From Candidatus Gracilibacteria bacterium (GTDB taxonomy: Bacteria; Patescibacteriota; Gracilibacteria; UBA1369; UBA12473), in assembly GCA_041658685.1 (NCBI GenBank), contig JBAZZS010000001.1, positions 1 to 64,000 on the forward strand: a stretch of DNA of 64,000 nt, read 5' to 3'. The notes under the pieces are model-generated. The model was given only the letters and a program-made list of their open reading frames with translations, was not told the origin of the DNA and made no database searches. The first letter of the stretch is position 1; each line of letters begins with the position of its first letter. The position numbers and the translations under genes are program-made. Of the stretch, positions 33,369 through 42,300 are shown piece by piece.

Positions 33369-34517
33369 ATGAAAATCAGAACAATAACAACTGGCGTGTC
33401 GCTTCAATCTCCAAATAACAAAGCTAAAATAAAGCAAACCGCCGAATTTAATCAGAAGGCTAAAGCTGTTTTTGAAAAAGCAGGTTATGAAGTTCAGACG
33501 ACCAGAATAGCCACTAATTCTTGGGAAGAATATCTTGGTGATTTATCGGACAAAGAAATTATAAGCGCGGTTCAAAAAATAGAGAAAATTTGCCAAAGCC
33601 TTGATGTGAGTTTTTTTAATCTTGGCTATGCAAAAACACCAGCCAGAATAAAACTCGTCCCGAAATTTAATAAAGTCACTTCTCGAATTTCATGCTCCGC
33701 CAAAATCGGCGACAAGGAAAATGGAATCGATTTTGAAAATGCAAAAACAACCGCTCAGGTTATTAAGCGTATAGCGGAAGAAACCGAAAACGGTTATGGC
33801 AATTTCAGGTTTTGTGCTTCCGCAAACTGCAAACCCGGCATTCCATTCTTCCCTACAGGATTTCATGAGGGGGAAACCGCTTTCGGCATTGGTTTGGAAT
33901 GCGGAGATTTAGCCATGAAGGCATTTTCAAAGTCTCACAATCTCACAGAAGCAGAACAAAATCTAAAACAAATATTCGAGGAAGAAACAAAAAAGGTCGC
34001 TAATTTGGCTCAACAAATTTCTAAAGATTTTGGCATTAAATATAATGGCATAGATGTTTCGTTAAATCCTGGGCTCGCAGAACATGAAAGTATTGCTTTT
34101 GCTTATGAAAAACTCGGCTTTGGCAAATTTGGAAATCAAGGAACGCTTACAATTTCTGCTTTAATTACTCGTGTCCTCAAAGGTTTGTCCGTGAAAACAT
34201 GCGGCTATTCTGGTCTTATGCTCGCAGTTACAGAAGATAGAGGATTGGCAACAAGGGCAAACGAAGGAACTTATAGTGTCACAAATTTACTTCTATATTC
34301 AGCAGTGTGCGGATGTGGACTAGATGTTGTCCCAATTGCAGGCGACACGCCAACAGAAAAGATTGAAGCGACACTTCTCGATATGGCGACTTTAGCAATT
34401 AAGTTAGATAAGCCCTTGTCAGCACGTCTTTTGGTTGTGCCTGGCAAAAAAGCTGGGGAGATGACAAATTTCAAGTCGCCCTATTTGGTGGATTGTAAAA
34501 TATTAAAAATCGAATAA
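33369..34517 (+). CDS. DUF711 (UPF0210-like) family protein
   Basis: The 382-residue protein fits DUF711: it begins KIRTITTGVSL, has the conserved RFCASANCKPGIPFFPTGFHEGETAFGIGLECGDLA block at about residues 151-186, and later NGIDVSLNPGLAEHESIAFA and TLTISALITRVLKGL. DUF711 proteins are of unknown biochemical function; some are annotated as related to glycine-radical or alpha-helical enzymes without proof. Its DNA appears more AT-rich than uvrA before it, and an 11-bp inverted repeat flanks it, so transfer into this locus is possible. Typical members are 450 residues, so this one is short. Confidence 0.75.
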   Translation: MKIRTITTGVSLQSPNNKAKIKQTAEFNQKAKAVFEKAGYEVQTTRIATNSWEEYLGDLSDKEIISAVQKIEKICQSLDVSFFNLGYAKTPARIKLVPKFNKVTSRISCSAKIGDKENGIDFENAKTTAQVIKRIAEETENGYGNFRFCASANCKPGIPFFPTGFHEGETAFGIGLECGDLAMKAFSKSHNLTEAEQNLKQIFEEETKKVANLAQQISKDFGIKYNGIDVSLNPGLAEHESIAFAYEKLGFGKFGNQGTLTISALITRVLKGLSVKTCGYSGLMLAVTEDRGLATRANEGTYSVTNLLLYSAVCGCGLDVVPIAGDTPTEKIEATLLDMATLAIKLDKPLSARLLVVPGKKAGEMTNFKSPYLVDCKILKIE

Positions 34518-34755
34518 ATCATAAATTTCGGCCACTAACTCTGCACTCCTTTTGATCGCTTGAGGCGGTGCGCTTTTTAAGCGTAAGAAGATAGTTTAAT
34601 AGAATATAATAAAACTTAACAAAAAATAATAAAATAAGATAAAAACTAATAAAAATTACTAAAATAGAAAACCTTATAAAAAGACTTGATTTAATTAAAT
34701 AGAGCATGATAAAGTTTAATCAAACGGACCCACTCGATTCTTTAAAAGCTGTGAT
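34518..34755. other. Very AT-rich spacer with degenerate short repeats
   Basis: It contains the right inverted repeat of the DUF711 gene (34521-34531) and an imperfect terminator-like hairpin (GCACTCC/GGCGGTGC, 34542-34575, followed by a T run). About 130 bases follow, built of loosely repeated TAATAAAA-like units. A frame on the minus strand is low complexity and I do not regard it as a gene. Confidence 0.5.
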
Positions 34756-34926
34756 ATGGCCGAGCAACTCTTGACGGCCGAACAGGTGGCGAGCATGCTA
34801 CAGGTGCACCACCTCACCGTGCTGAAACTCATCAAGCAAAAGAAAATCAGAGCCGTGAAAGTGGGACGTGTCTATCGTATTCTTCCCCAAGCGGTGAATA
34901 ACTTTCTGAAAAAGTACACCACTTAA
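34756..34926 (+). CDS. Excisionase/MerR-type helix-turn-helix protein
   Basis: This 56-residue protein reads MAEQLLTAEQVASMLQVHHLTV at the start, then LKLIKQKKIRAVKVGRVYRI and a closing helix. This is the HTH_17 fold of excisionases and small MerR-like proteins: LTAEQVAxxL, a recognition helix, the K-K-[IL]-x-A-x-K-[VI]-G-R wing and a C-terminal helix. In plasmids and phages such proteins assist recombination; in CPR genomes stand-alone copies are common. No integrase is near. The start follows the AT-rich spacer. Confidence 0.8.
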   Translation: MAEQLLTAEQVASMLQVHHLTVLKLIKQKKIRAVKVGRVYRILPQAVNNFLKKYTT

Positions 34927-34959
34927 TCCTTTCCCTCCTTTAGGATTTCTCTCCTCCCC

Positions 34960-35184
34960 ATGATTTTCAACTGTTTAAATTGTTGTCGTGTGATTTCTTC
35001 TCGTCATGAGAAGTGTCCCTATTGCATGGTGGAAGTTGCCAAAACGTTTGCGGTGGAAGAAAAACCGGCGGTAATGATTAAAGCACCCGAGCAAGTTCGC
35101 GAATCCAAAATCCAATTGGTTTATTCCGCCATGGCGAGTGTGGGCCAAATTGTGAAAGCCATGCGAATTGAGAAGAGGGGATGA
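34960..35184 (+). CDS. Small zinc-ribbon protein
   Basis: The 74-residue protein has CLNCC at residues 5-9 and CPYC near residues 19-22, a compact treble-clef or ribbon motif that should bind one zinc. A helical tail without recognisable features follows. It starts 33 bases after the HTH gene and may be in the same transcript. Function unknown; it ends 3 bases from the convergent secreted-protein gene. Confidence 0.6.
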   Translation: MIFNCLNCCRVISSRHEKCPYCMVEVAKTFAVEEKPAVMIKAPEQVRESKIQLVYSAMASVGQIVKAMRIEKRG

Positions 35185-35187
35185 TTT

Positions 35188-36342
35188 TTAGGGATTCCCG
35201 CTTCCTTGTTTTTTTCGAATTTCTTTGGCCGTCGTAGCCAAGGTATTTAAGTTGACTCCATTGCCTCCGGAGGTGCTTTCACGAACAATGAGGCAAAGAG
35301 TTTTGATTTTAGAGGTAAGTCGAGCCGTGATCTCCACATTGCCTTGTTGATAAAGGAGTTGATAACGGGCCTTTAACGTGGCTTTATCCGTAAGAACTTG
35401 AAAATCCGTCTCAGCCGCTTGCAGAGATGTTTGGGCCATACTTGTGGTCACCAAATTTCCCAACGCTTCAAAATTGGCCATGATATCTTCCAAGTCTTTT
35501 TTGGAAGGCAGATTGCGGATATTCAATTCAATATTTTTTTTCAAAAAAGCGCCCATGGTCGCCCCGAATCCTCCGGCCCATTCCCCGTTGGCGTTTAAAA
35601 TACCTTCTTGTTCCCATTGTTTTTTAATGTCTTCTTTGTAAGGGGCCCATGTTTTTTTAATATCTTTAAATAAAAAAAGATCTTTTACATCCTTCAAGGT
35701 TTGCAATAATTTACGAAATTTATCCCCCACCTCTTGCCAAGGGGAGTCGTTGCAATCTTTATAAGTCTCAATGCGATATTCGTAACGGGTTTGCCATTCG
35801 GAAAAAAACGTGGCCAATTCTTCTGTTTTCAGCCATCCCTTTTTACCCACAAATTCTTTGTCCATCGTCAGAAGCAAATCCTCGGCAATGAATTTATAAT
35901 CCAAGGCATCAAGATCTTTTTCGAGAAATGAATCTTCGAAAGCGGGGACAATATGGCGCACAAAATAAAGCTCCATTTTTTTCTTACGGATTTCATCTTG
36001 GATTTCCGTAAACCCTTGGATGGAACAATCCGCTTCGTAGAGTTCTCTCAACAAGGAATCGATTTCGTCTTGAAGTGCAAAAATATCTTGTTGTTGACAT
36101 CGATTGCGTACAAAAAAGTCCGCCCAATAATCCGTAAAATTATCCGAACCCAAAAAAGAAACCAAAAAAGTAAGAATTTTAGCTCCGCACGCATTCCCGT
36201 CTTGGGTGGCGTCATAAGAGACGGGTTTGGCCAGTGTTGAAAAAGGGAGGAGTGATCCGGTTAGAAAAAGTCCAACCAAAACAAGGGCGAATCGTTTTTT
36301 GAATCGATGGTAAATCCCGGATTTGAATGAAGGGGAAGCCAT
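35188..36342 (-). CDS. Secreted protein, fourth companion of the giant surface protein
   Basis: Unrecognised 384-residue protein with an N-terminal signal (KKRFALVLVGLFLTGSLLPFSTLA, cleavage likely after STLA). The mature part is helical with a few cysteines (GNACG, RNRCQQQD, ADCSIQG, CNDSPW, LCLIV) that could form disulphides outside the cell. Its ATG follows directly on the stop codon of the upstream gene, so translation is probably coupled. With the next three genes and the giant protein it forms a minus-strand cluster, all with export signals. Confidence 0.65.
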   Translation of the reverse strand: MASPSFKSGIYHRFKKRFALVLVGLFLTGSLLPFSTLAKPVSYDATQDGNACGAKILTFLVSFLGSDNFTDYWADFFVRNRCQQQDIFALQDEIDSLLRELYEADCSIQGFTEIQDEIRKKKMELYFVRHIVPAFEDSFLEKDLDALDYKFIAEDLLLTMDKEFVGKKGWLKTEELATFFSEWQTRYEYRIETYKDCNDSPWQEVGDKFRKLLQTLKDVKDLFLFKDIKKTWAPYKEDIKKQWEQEGILNANGEWAGGFGATMGAFLKKNIELNIRNLPSKKDLEDIMANFEALGNLVTTSMAQTSLQAAETDFQVLTDKATLKARYQLLYQQGNVEITARLTSKIKTLCLIVRESTSGGNGVNLNTLATTAKEIRKKQGSGNP

Positions 36343-38094
36343 TTATGGGACGGGTTTAAAGTTATTTTTAAGTTTTTCGGTCACGGCTTGAGTCATGGAA
36401 ATGGATTCGTAAAAAGCCCTGAAATAATTGGTCATTTGGTCCATTTCATCCCCCAAACTTTGATAAAGCGTATTTTGGGCTCCGGAACGAGTGACGGTAT
36501 AACTGTCTTCAAATGTTTTTTCAAATTCATCCATATGGGCATCGTAATCATTGAGGGCTTGAGTGAGCAATTCGTTCACGGAAGTGCCGTTTTCGGAACG
36601 AGTGGTTGCGTCTTTCATCGCATTTTCAATCCCGTTCCCGTAACTTCGAAGTTTCGCCAATTCTTCTTCCGTTAATTTTTTATCCACAAGGGTGTCGGGG
36701 TCGACTCCGCACACTCCTCCGGTGCCTTTATCGCCATCGAATAAATTTTGTATGGAAAGTTTATAAGGGTCTTTATCTCCCATAAAATCCTTGATGCCAT
36801 CGCAAAAGCCGAGACCCGTAACAATGTCATTTGCCGGAGGCGTTTGAATCGGCATGGGAATTAAAAACAGATTGAGATCGATTTGAGTAAGACTCAACAG
36901 CAAATCATTTTTACACACCGGAGGCTCCATAATGTTTCCGGAAACTTTTCCGAGAGTGAGGCTTTGCGAAAGCGTTTCTTCGAGCGCTTCAACAATGTAT
37001 TGCACATGACATTGGATGCAATTGTCCGCTTTTGTATAAGAAGAATCCGGACGGTTAACGAAATTGATAAAAAGACAAAACACGGAATCGCACACTTCGG
37101 GAGAAGTCCAATCATTGGCCGGAGCGGGCAAAATCACATCCGGGGTGGTTTCCGCGACGTCTTCCGGGGTGCCATCGCCGGACGTATCCGGAGTATCCGT
37201 GGAAGGATCCGAAGAATCGGACGCGGGTTCTTCTTCGGAGGGTTCCGGTACAACCGCGGCAAAGGCGCTTTGGAGGCCCGGATCCGCATCACAGGAAGAA
37301 GGAGCAACTGCTTCGTCTTTTTCTTGTTCGGTCGTCGAAGTGGTGCTTTCAGCCGGGGATTCTTCGGTGGAAGCGTCGGTCCCGTCATCCGAAGTGGATT
37401 CGGGACTTTCTGAAGGGGTTTCTTCGTCGGAGCCATCGTCATTCGCGGTTTCATCCGTCTCGTCCCCCTCGGAAGAAGACGTTTCATATCCCGCTTCTCC
37501 AAAAAGGAGGTATTCGATGATTTCCATATCATAAAGAACATCAAAACCCGAGTCTCCGGTGTCGCCGTTGGCAAAAATTTCACGCATGTAGCTGTCCATG
37601 AGCATTTCCTGGGCCATTTGGGCCTCTGCCAAATGGTCACGATAGGTTTCTTGCATTTCGGCTAAAATATCCATGGCTTCGGTGATGGGAACCACTTCGT
37701 TTTCGTTCATACTTGCAATGGGGGCGAAACTTCCGCCCAAGACCGCGCACATTTGTTCTTGCGTGAATTGATAATCCTCGGCCGTGGCTCTCACCGCCGT
37801 ATCTTCGGGTTCGGCTCTTACTTTTTTATAAATGGAAAGATAAAGATCTTCGACTTTGGGGGTTTTGGATTGCCCGAACATATTTTTAAAAATATTCACC
37901 ACATCAAGGTCCGCACTTCCCGCTGCATCCTCAAATAAATCTTCCATCAATTGGGTTCCATTGTACTTGAATCCATCGCACGCTTCTTGGATATCGGCAT
38001 CGGTTTGAGCGCGAACGTTGTGGACGCCATGGAGGACCAGGACGCTCACGAGGAGCAATCCAAGGCTGATGAAATTGAGAGGGATTTTTTTCAT
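36343..38094 (-). CDS. Secreted acidic protein, third companion
   Basis: Unrecognised 583-residue protein. The signal peptide is FISLGLLLVSVLVLHGVHNVRA followed by QTD. Residues about 200-330 are a long serine/threonine/glutamate/aspartate-rich low-complexity stretch, as in surface proteins that need an extended or glycosylated linker. On either side are helical domains with conserved-looking cysteines (CDSVFC, CIQCH, CGVD). CIQCH resembles a haem-binding CxxCH motif, but it occurs once and out of context. The gene abuts the following one without a gap. Confidence 0.65.
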   Translation of the reverse strand: MKKIPLNFISLGLLLVSVLVLHGVHNVRAQTDADIQEACDGFKYNGTQLMEDLFEDAAGSADLDVVNIFKNMFGQSKTPKVEDLYLSIYKKVRAEPEDTAVRATAEDYQFTQEQMCAVLGGSFAPIASMNENEVVPITEAMDILAEMQETYRDHLAEAQMAQEMLMDSYMREIFANGDTGDSGFDVLYDMEIIEYLLFGEAGYETSSSEGDETDETANDDGSDEETPSESPESTSDDGTDASTEESPAESTTSTTEQEKDEAVAPSSCDADPGLQSAFAAVVPEPSEEEPASDSSDPSTDTPDTSGDGTPEDVAETTPDVILPAPANDWTSPEVCDSVFCLFINFVNRPDSSYTKADNCIQCHVQYIVEALEETLSQSLTLGKVSGNIMEPPVCKNDLLLSLTQIDLNLFLIPMPIQTPPANDIVTGLGFCDGIKDFMGDKDPYKLSIQNLFDGDKGTGGVCGVDPDTLVDKKLTEEELAKLRSYGNGIENAMKDATTRSENGTSVNELLTQALNDYDAHMDEFEKTFEDSYTVTRSGAQNTLYQSLGDEMDQMTNYFRAFYESISMTQAVTEKLKNNFKPVP

Positions 38095-38095
38095 A

Positions 38096-38803
38096 CTATT
38101 TACACTTCGTGGTCATACGATTATGAAAAGCGGAAGGGTATTGTTCGACTTGCGTGCGCAATGTGGCGAGTTTGTCGCGATAGGCTTCAAGATCCGTGAT
38201 CAACGTGAGGTAATTCAGGTGCAGGTTATAAAAAAGGAAAAGTTCATTGTACGCGGCCAACGTGGAGTCCATGGCTTTTTGCGCAATGTCGATTTGGTCA
38301 TAAATAAGGGCTTTGCGCTCCTCCTGATTGTCCATTAATTTATCGATTCGATACGCGGATCGATCTTCATTGTTCCACCACCAGCTGATTTTTTCGGCAT
38401 CGCTCATGTCATCTTCCACTTGATCCACATAGAGTTGTAAGTGGGAATCTTGGTCATAGATCAACGCTTGTTGAAACGCGTCATAATAATCCAAGGCAAC
38501 CAAGGACACACAATAGGTGCTGACATTGGTGTCATCGCAATTTCCATCTTCGGGAGGCTTTACATTTCCGTTCCCTGACAATAATTCCTCAATGGAATTG
38601 TTGAACAATTCATTCATGTCTGTGTGATAGTTGATGATGGTTTTTCGAAGAGAAGCCACGTCCGGAAGATACCGCTCGATCAACTCGGGATCCGTGGACA
38701 TGTCTTCGGCCACCACTCCGGGCAAGCGGTAAAGTGAGACCCCGAAAAACACAAGGGAGAAAATGAAAAACCAAATTTTAAAAGGAATTTTATTTAGAGG
38801 CAC
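38096..38803 (-). CDS. Secreted protein, second companion
   Basis: Unrecognised protein of about 235 residues. I prefer the GTG at 38803 (PLNKIPFKIWFF then FSLVFFGVSLYRLPGVVA as signal), which overlaps the upstream gene by 14 bases; an ATG at 38860 would put an odd proline-rich stretch before the signal and overlap by 71 bases. The mature protein is helical, acidic and tyrosine-rich, with two cysteine pairs (CDDTNVSTYC and the C-terminal region). The repeated pattern of helical exported proteins in this cluster suggests they may be distant relatives. Confidence 0.6.
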   Translation of the reverse strand: MPLNKIPFKIWFFIFSLVFFGVSLYRLPGVVAEDMSTDPELIERYLPDVASLRKTIINYHTDMNELFNNSIEELLSGNGNVKPPEDGNCDDTNVSTYCVSLVALDYYDAFQQALIYDQDSHLQLYVDQVEDDMSDAEKISWWWNNEDRSAYRIDKLMDNQEERKALIYDQIDIAQKAMDSTLAAYNELFLFYNLHLNYLTLITDLEAYRDKLATLRTQVEQYPSAFHNRMTTKCK

Positions 38804-39365
38804 TGGTGAGGGTGTTGCTAAGAGTGGTAAAAAGGGCATAAACCCGAGCGAAATTTTCATTGAGATCGCGAAGGCCTTCGTTGATGGCCTTCATTTTTGT
38901 GACCAATGTATACGTTACTTTTGCGCTGGAATTGGCCAAATGATGATTGCGTAACATTTGCTCCACGGTGCGAATTTGAGTTTCTATAAAAAGTTTACAT
39001 TGAGCATATTCTTCATTTTCCGGATCCGGGGAGATGACGGCCCCTTCTTGCTCGGCGTAAAAAGTGTTAATCAAGGCCAGCATATTTTTTTTGAATTCAT
39101 TGAATTTTTGAAGCGCAACATCGAGAAGCTCGGTGGCCGGTTCTTGTGATAAATAATGTTCCGAAATAAAGGTGGTGACATCCGCGTAATACACCATGGC
39201 CTCGGGCATGATTTCTTGGAGGCAAATATTGTTTTCTACGGGTTCGGCATCCGTCCCTTCTCCTTCTTGCGCAAATCCGGGGGAAATAAACCAAAGGAGT
39301 AATGCGCCGGAAAGCAGCATGAACGTTGCGAAATTGAGAAGGCTGAATTTATAAGATTTTTTCAT
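38790..39365 (-). CDS. Secreted protein, first companion of the giant surface protein
   Basis: Unrecognised 191-residue protein. The signal is FSLLNFATFMLLSGALLLWFISPGFA followed by QEGEG. The mature part is helical and contains two cysteines (NNICLQE and AQCKLF). It starts 31 bases after the stop of the 5557-residue protein gene and is therefore probably on the same transcript. Its overall plan (signal, acidic start, helical bundle with few cysteines) is shared with the next three proteins. Confidence 0.65.
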   Translation of the reverse strand: MKKSYKFSLLNFATFMLLSGALLLWFISPGFAQEGEGTDAEPVENNICLQEIMPEAMVYYADVTTFISEHYLSQEPATELLDVALQKFNEFKKNMLALINTFYAEQEGAVISPDPENEEYAQCKLFIETQIRTVEQMLRNHHLANSSAKVTYTLVTKMKAINEGLRDLNENFARVYALFTTLSNTLTSASK

Positions 39366-39396
39366 GGAGGGATGGGTTTGATACGTGTTTATTAAT

Positions 39397-42300
39397 TCAA
39401 TGGCCTAAAATTTCTTCAATTTTAACGCTCGGACTGATGGAAAGCACTTCGGTCTTGTCCGCATTCATGATCGCCGAGTACAAGGAATCGCCTTCATCGA
39501 GGTCGGCCATATTTTCAATGGAAGTCGGGCAGGGGCACGTCATGCATTCATACGTGACCACCGTGATGCCGGGCTCCAGTCCATCGAGGACATTTTCCTC
39601 TTCCAATAGGGTTTCTTCAATAGGTTGATCGGTTACCCCCGCGTCGTCACTCGGATCATCGGTTGGGTTGGTTCCTTGTAAAACTTCCACGCCGTCATAC
39701 GTGCCGCCGTCATCCGTGTCCGGGTCAAAAGGATCGGTGTCGTAAAGGTCGATTTCATCCGCATTCACGAGCGAATCTCCGTCCGAATCATCATCGTTGC
39801 GATCCATGGGATCGGTTCCGACCGCCACTTCTTCGCCATCAAAAATCCCGCCCTTATCCGTGTCCGCATCGTATGGGTCCGACCCGTAAACATTCACTTC
39901 TTCATAATCCGAAAGCCCGTCTCCATCCGAGTCTTGATCCGCATAACAATTGTAGAAATCCAAAACACGCACCGCCATTTTCATGAATTCATAACGTGTG
40001 AGCGCTTCGGTGGCCCGACTCGCTTCATCGGAAGTGATGATAAACGGTTTGCCTTCCCCCAATGTGGTGTCCGAAATCAAATAATCCGTTAAATCTTGAG
40101 CCATTTGCATATAAGGAACATACCAAGGCGCGTCCGTGGGAATGACAACGTCGCCCATATCAATGACGCCCAACGATTCCAGCACTTCCAAAATGATTTT
40201 GGTCCCTTCGGCGCGGCTGATGGAAATATCGGGTTTGAAAGGCGTCATGCCTCCGGCATCTTTTTCTCCCAAATACCCCACAATAAAGCCCTGCAAATAC
40301 GCCTCTTTGGTGATCGCGTAATACCATGCAAGATCGGTCTCGCTGTACGGGATATCATTGAAAACCGAAGGAGCAAGATACGCCTCGGGTCGCGGCGTGA
40401 TACAAAGAATCGTGAGTATGACCTTGGTGTATTCCGCACGGGTGATGAGTTGGTCGGGTTTAAAATAATGGCCCGAAGCGGTTTCGTATCCTTCCACGGC
40501 GCCCAGTTGAACCAACTCGAGGATGTCTTCATACAAAGGATCGCTGCTCGGGATATCTTCAAAATAAGAATCCACCGGGTCGAGCGGATCGGTGCCGTCC
40601 CCCACTTCTTGGGAATCGGTGCGACCGTCTTCATCCGAGTCGGATGCGTTAAGATTGGTGCCAAGTCCATATTCCGTAAAATTGGAAAGTCCATCGCCGT
40701 CCGCATCCGCGCTGACATCGGTTGCATCATAGGGATTGAGTCCGTTTCGTAATTCTTCAAGGTCCGGGATCCCATCTTGATCCGTATCCAAAGATGAGAG
40801 ATCTTGGCCGTTCAAAGGATTCACCGCTTCATCGTCAAGTCCAAGCGCTTCAACCGTGGTGAACTGAGAGGATTCCTCCGGGGAAATATAAATATGGAGC
40901 CATTGAGTTTGATCCGCGCCCAACGTGATCACAATGGGTTCGGCGCCTTCCGAGTCCGCGGTTTCACTCACACTGGATTCATTCAAAACACCCAATTCAA
41001 GAGTTGAAAAAAGTCGGTAAATATTACCGTCCGAATCGATCACAGCCACGCGTTCAAGCGTTGGATTTATTACCGCCACGCCTCCGGTAAAGAGGGGAGC
41101 ACTCGCCGGGATCGGCTCGAGTGAATAACCGTCGGGAAGTCCGACATTTTGAACATGCACGCCGGCCATGGAGGTCACGGTTTCGGCGGTATATTGAGTG
41201 GAGGCGGGATCAATTTGAACGTCCACATTGGAGTCCGGAACAATGAAAATGAAGAGCAAAGGATTTTGGCCCGGATCCACCAGCGCCACGCGTGTGGGCC
41301 ATGGCAATTCCGCACTGTACACTTGAATGGAATACCCTTCCGCAAGGATCGATAACGCTCCGGTATCGAGATCCACTTGAGCCACGGCTTCATTCTCGGA
41401 ATTGTAAATAATCCACGCATCGGACAAGACAAGGTCGTCGATCATGAATTCGCCGTTTTCATCCGTATAATATAAGCCATTGGAGTCCGCGCTCGGCGTG
41501 GTGATGAGCTCAAAAACTCCATCGCGTTCGCGCGCCAACACAAAAGGAAGCTCGGAGACCACGGGATCCACATTTCCTTCCACGGTCCCGGTGCGACCCG
41601 CCGCCGCACTCAAGGCAATGGCCGGAACATACACAGTCACCGTCACCTCCGCATTGGACGCATTGCCGGCTTCATCTTTGACCCATAAATTAAAGTTGTG
41701 AGAATCAACGCTGTCGTAAGGCCCGGCCGTATACGTGGGATCGTCGCGATCATTGGTGCTGGCACTCAGGGAATGGAAACCCAGAAGCGGGTTGATGTCA
41801 TGATAATAATCCGCATCATTGGTCGGATCTCCGTCTCCATCGCTGTCATGAGTGATATCGAGGTCCCAGTAGTACTCCTTGATGTCCCCGGAGCTGTCAA
41901 AAGAAGCGCTGCCATCCAAGGTGATGGTTTTAAACACCGAGACGTCTTCTTCCGTGGAACCCGCATTGGCATAAGGAGAGTCTTCGTCTCCGCACACTTG
42001 AGGAGACAAAAGGATCGTTTCTCCGAACAGGCCGCGGGCTCCGGTGGTGGTGATCCCATGCATCGAGGAGTAATAATTGCCGTTTTCTCGGGCCAGGGCA
42101 AAAGTCGGGGAGTCGCTGTTCAAAAGCTCATGCGCGGTCCAAGTAATAGGCCCTTCATAATTCATCGAAAAAGTGGAATCCGAATCGTTATCGTTCGTAT
42201 TGAAAAGAGAAATCAGTTGAATGGAATTTTTTTCTTCAATGGAGGCGGAGGTGTAAGCAATCGTGACACCATCGGTGAAAGAAATATTTTCTTCCGGGAA

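Noticed and set aside
34519..34707. Minus-strand hydrophobic 62-residue frame
   Set aside because: It is a by-product of the AT-rich spacer (F, I, L and Y from TTT, ATT, TTA and TAT); no start signal.
36966..37020. CIQCH in a secreted protein as a cytochrome c haem site
   Set aside because: One CxxCH without other haem-protein features, no ligand region and no cytochrome biogenesis genes nearby.
36883..37413. Plus-strand frame opposite the acidic secreted protein
   Set aside because: It is the complement of a serine/aspartate-rich coding stretch and reads as low-complexity glycine/arginine sequence with no start signal.
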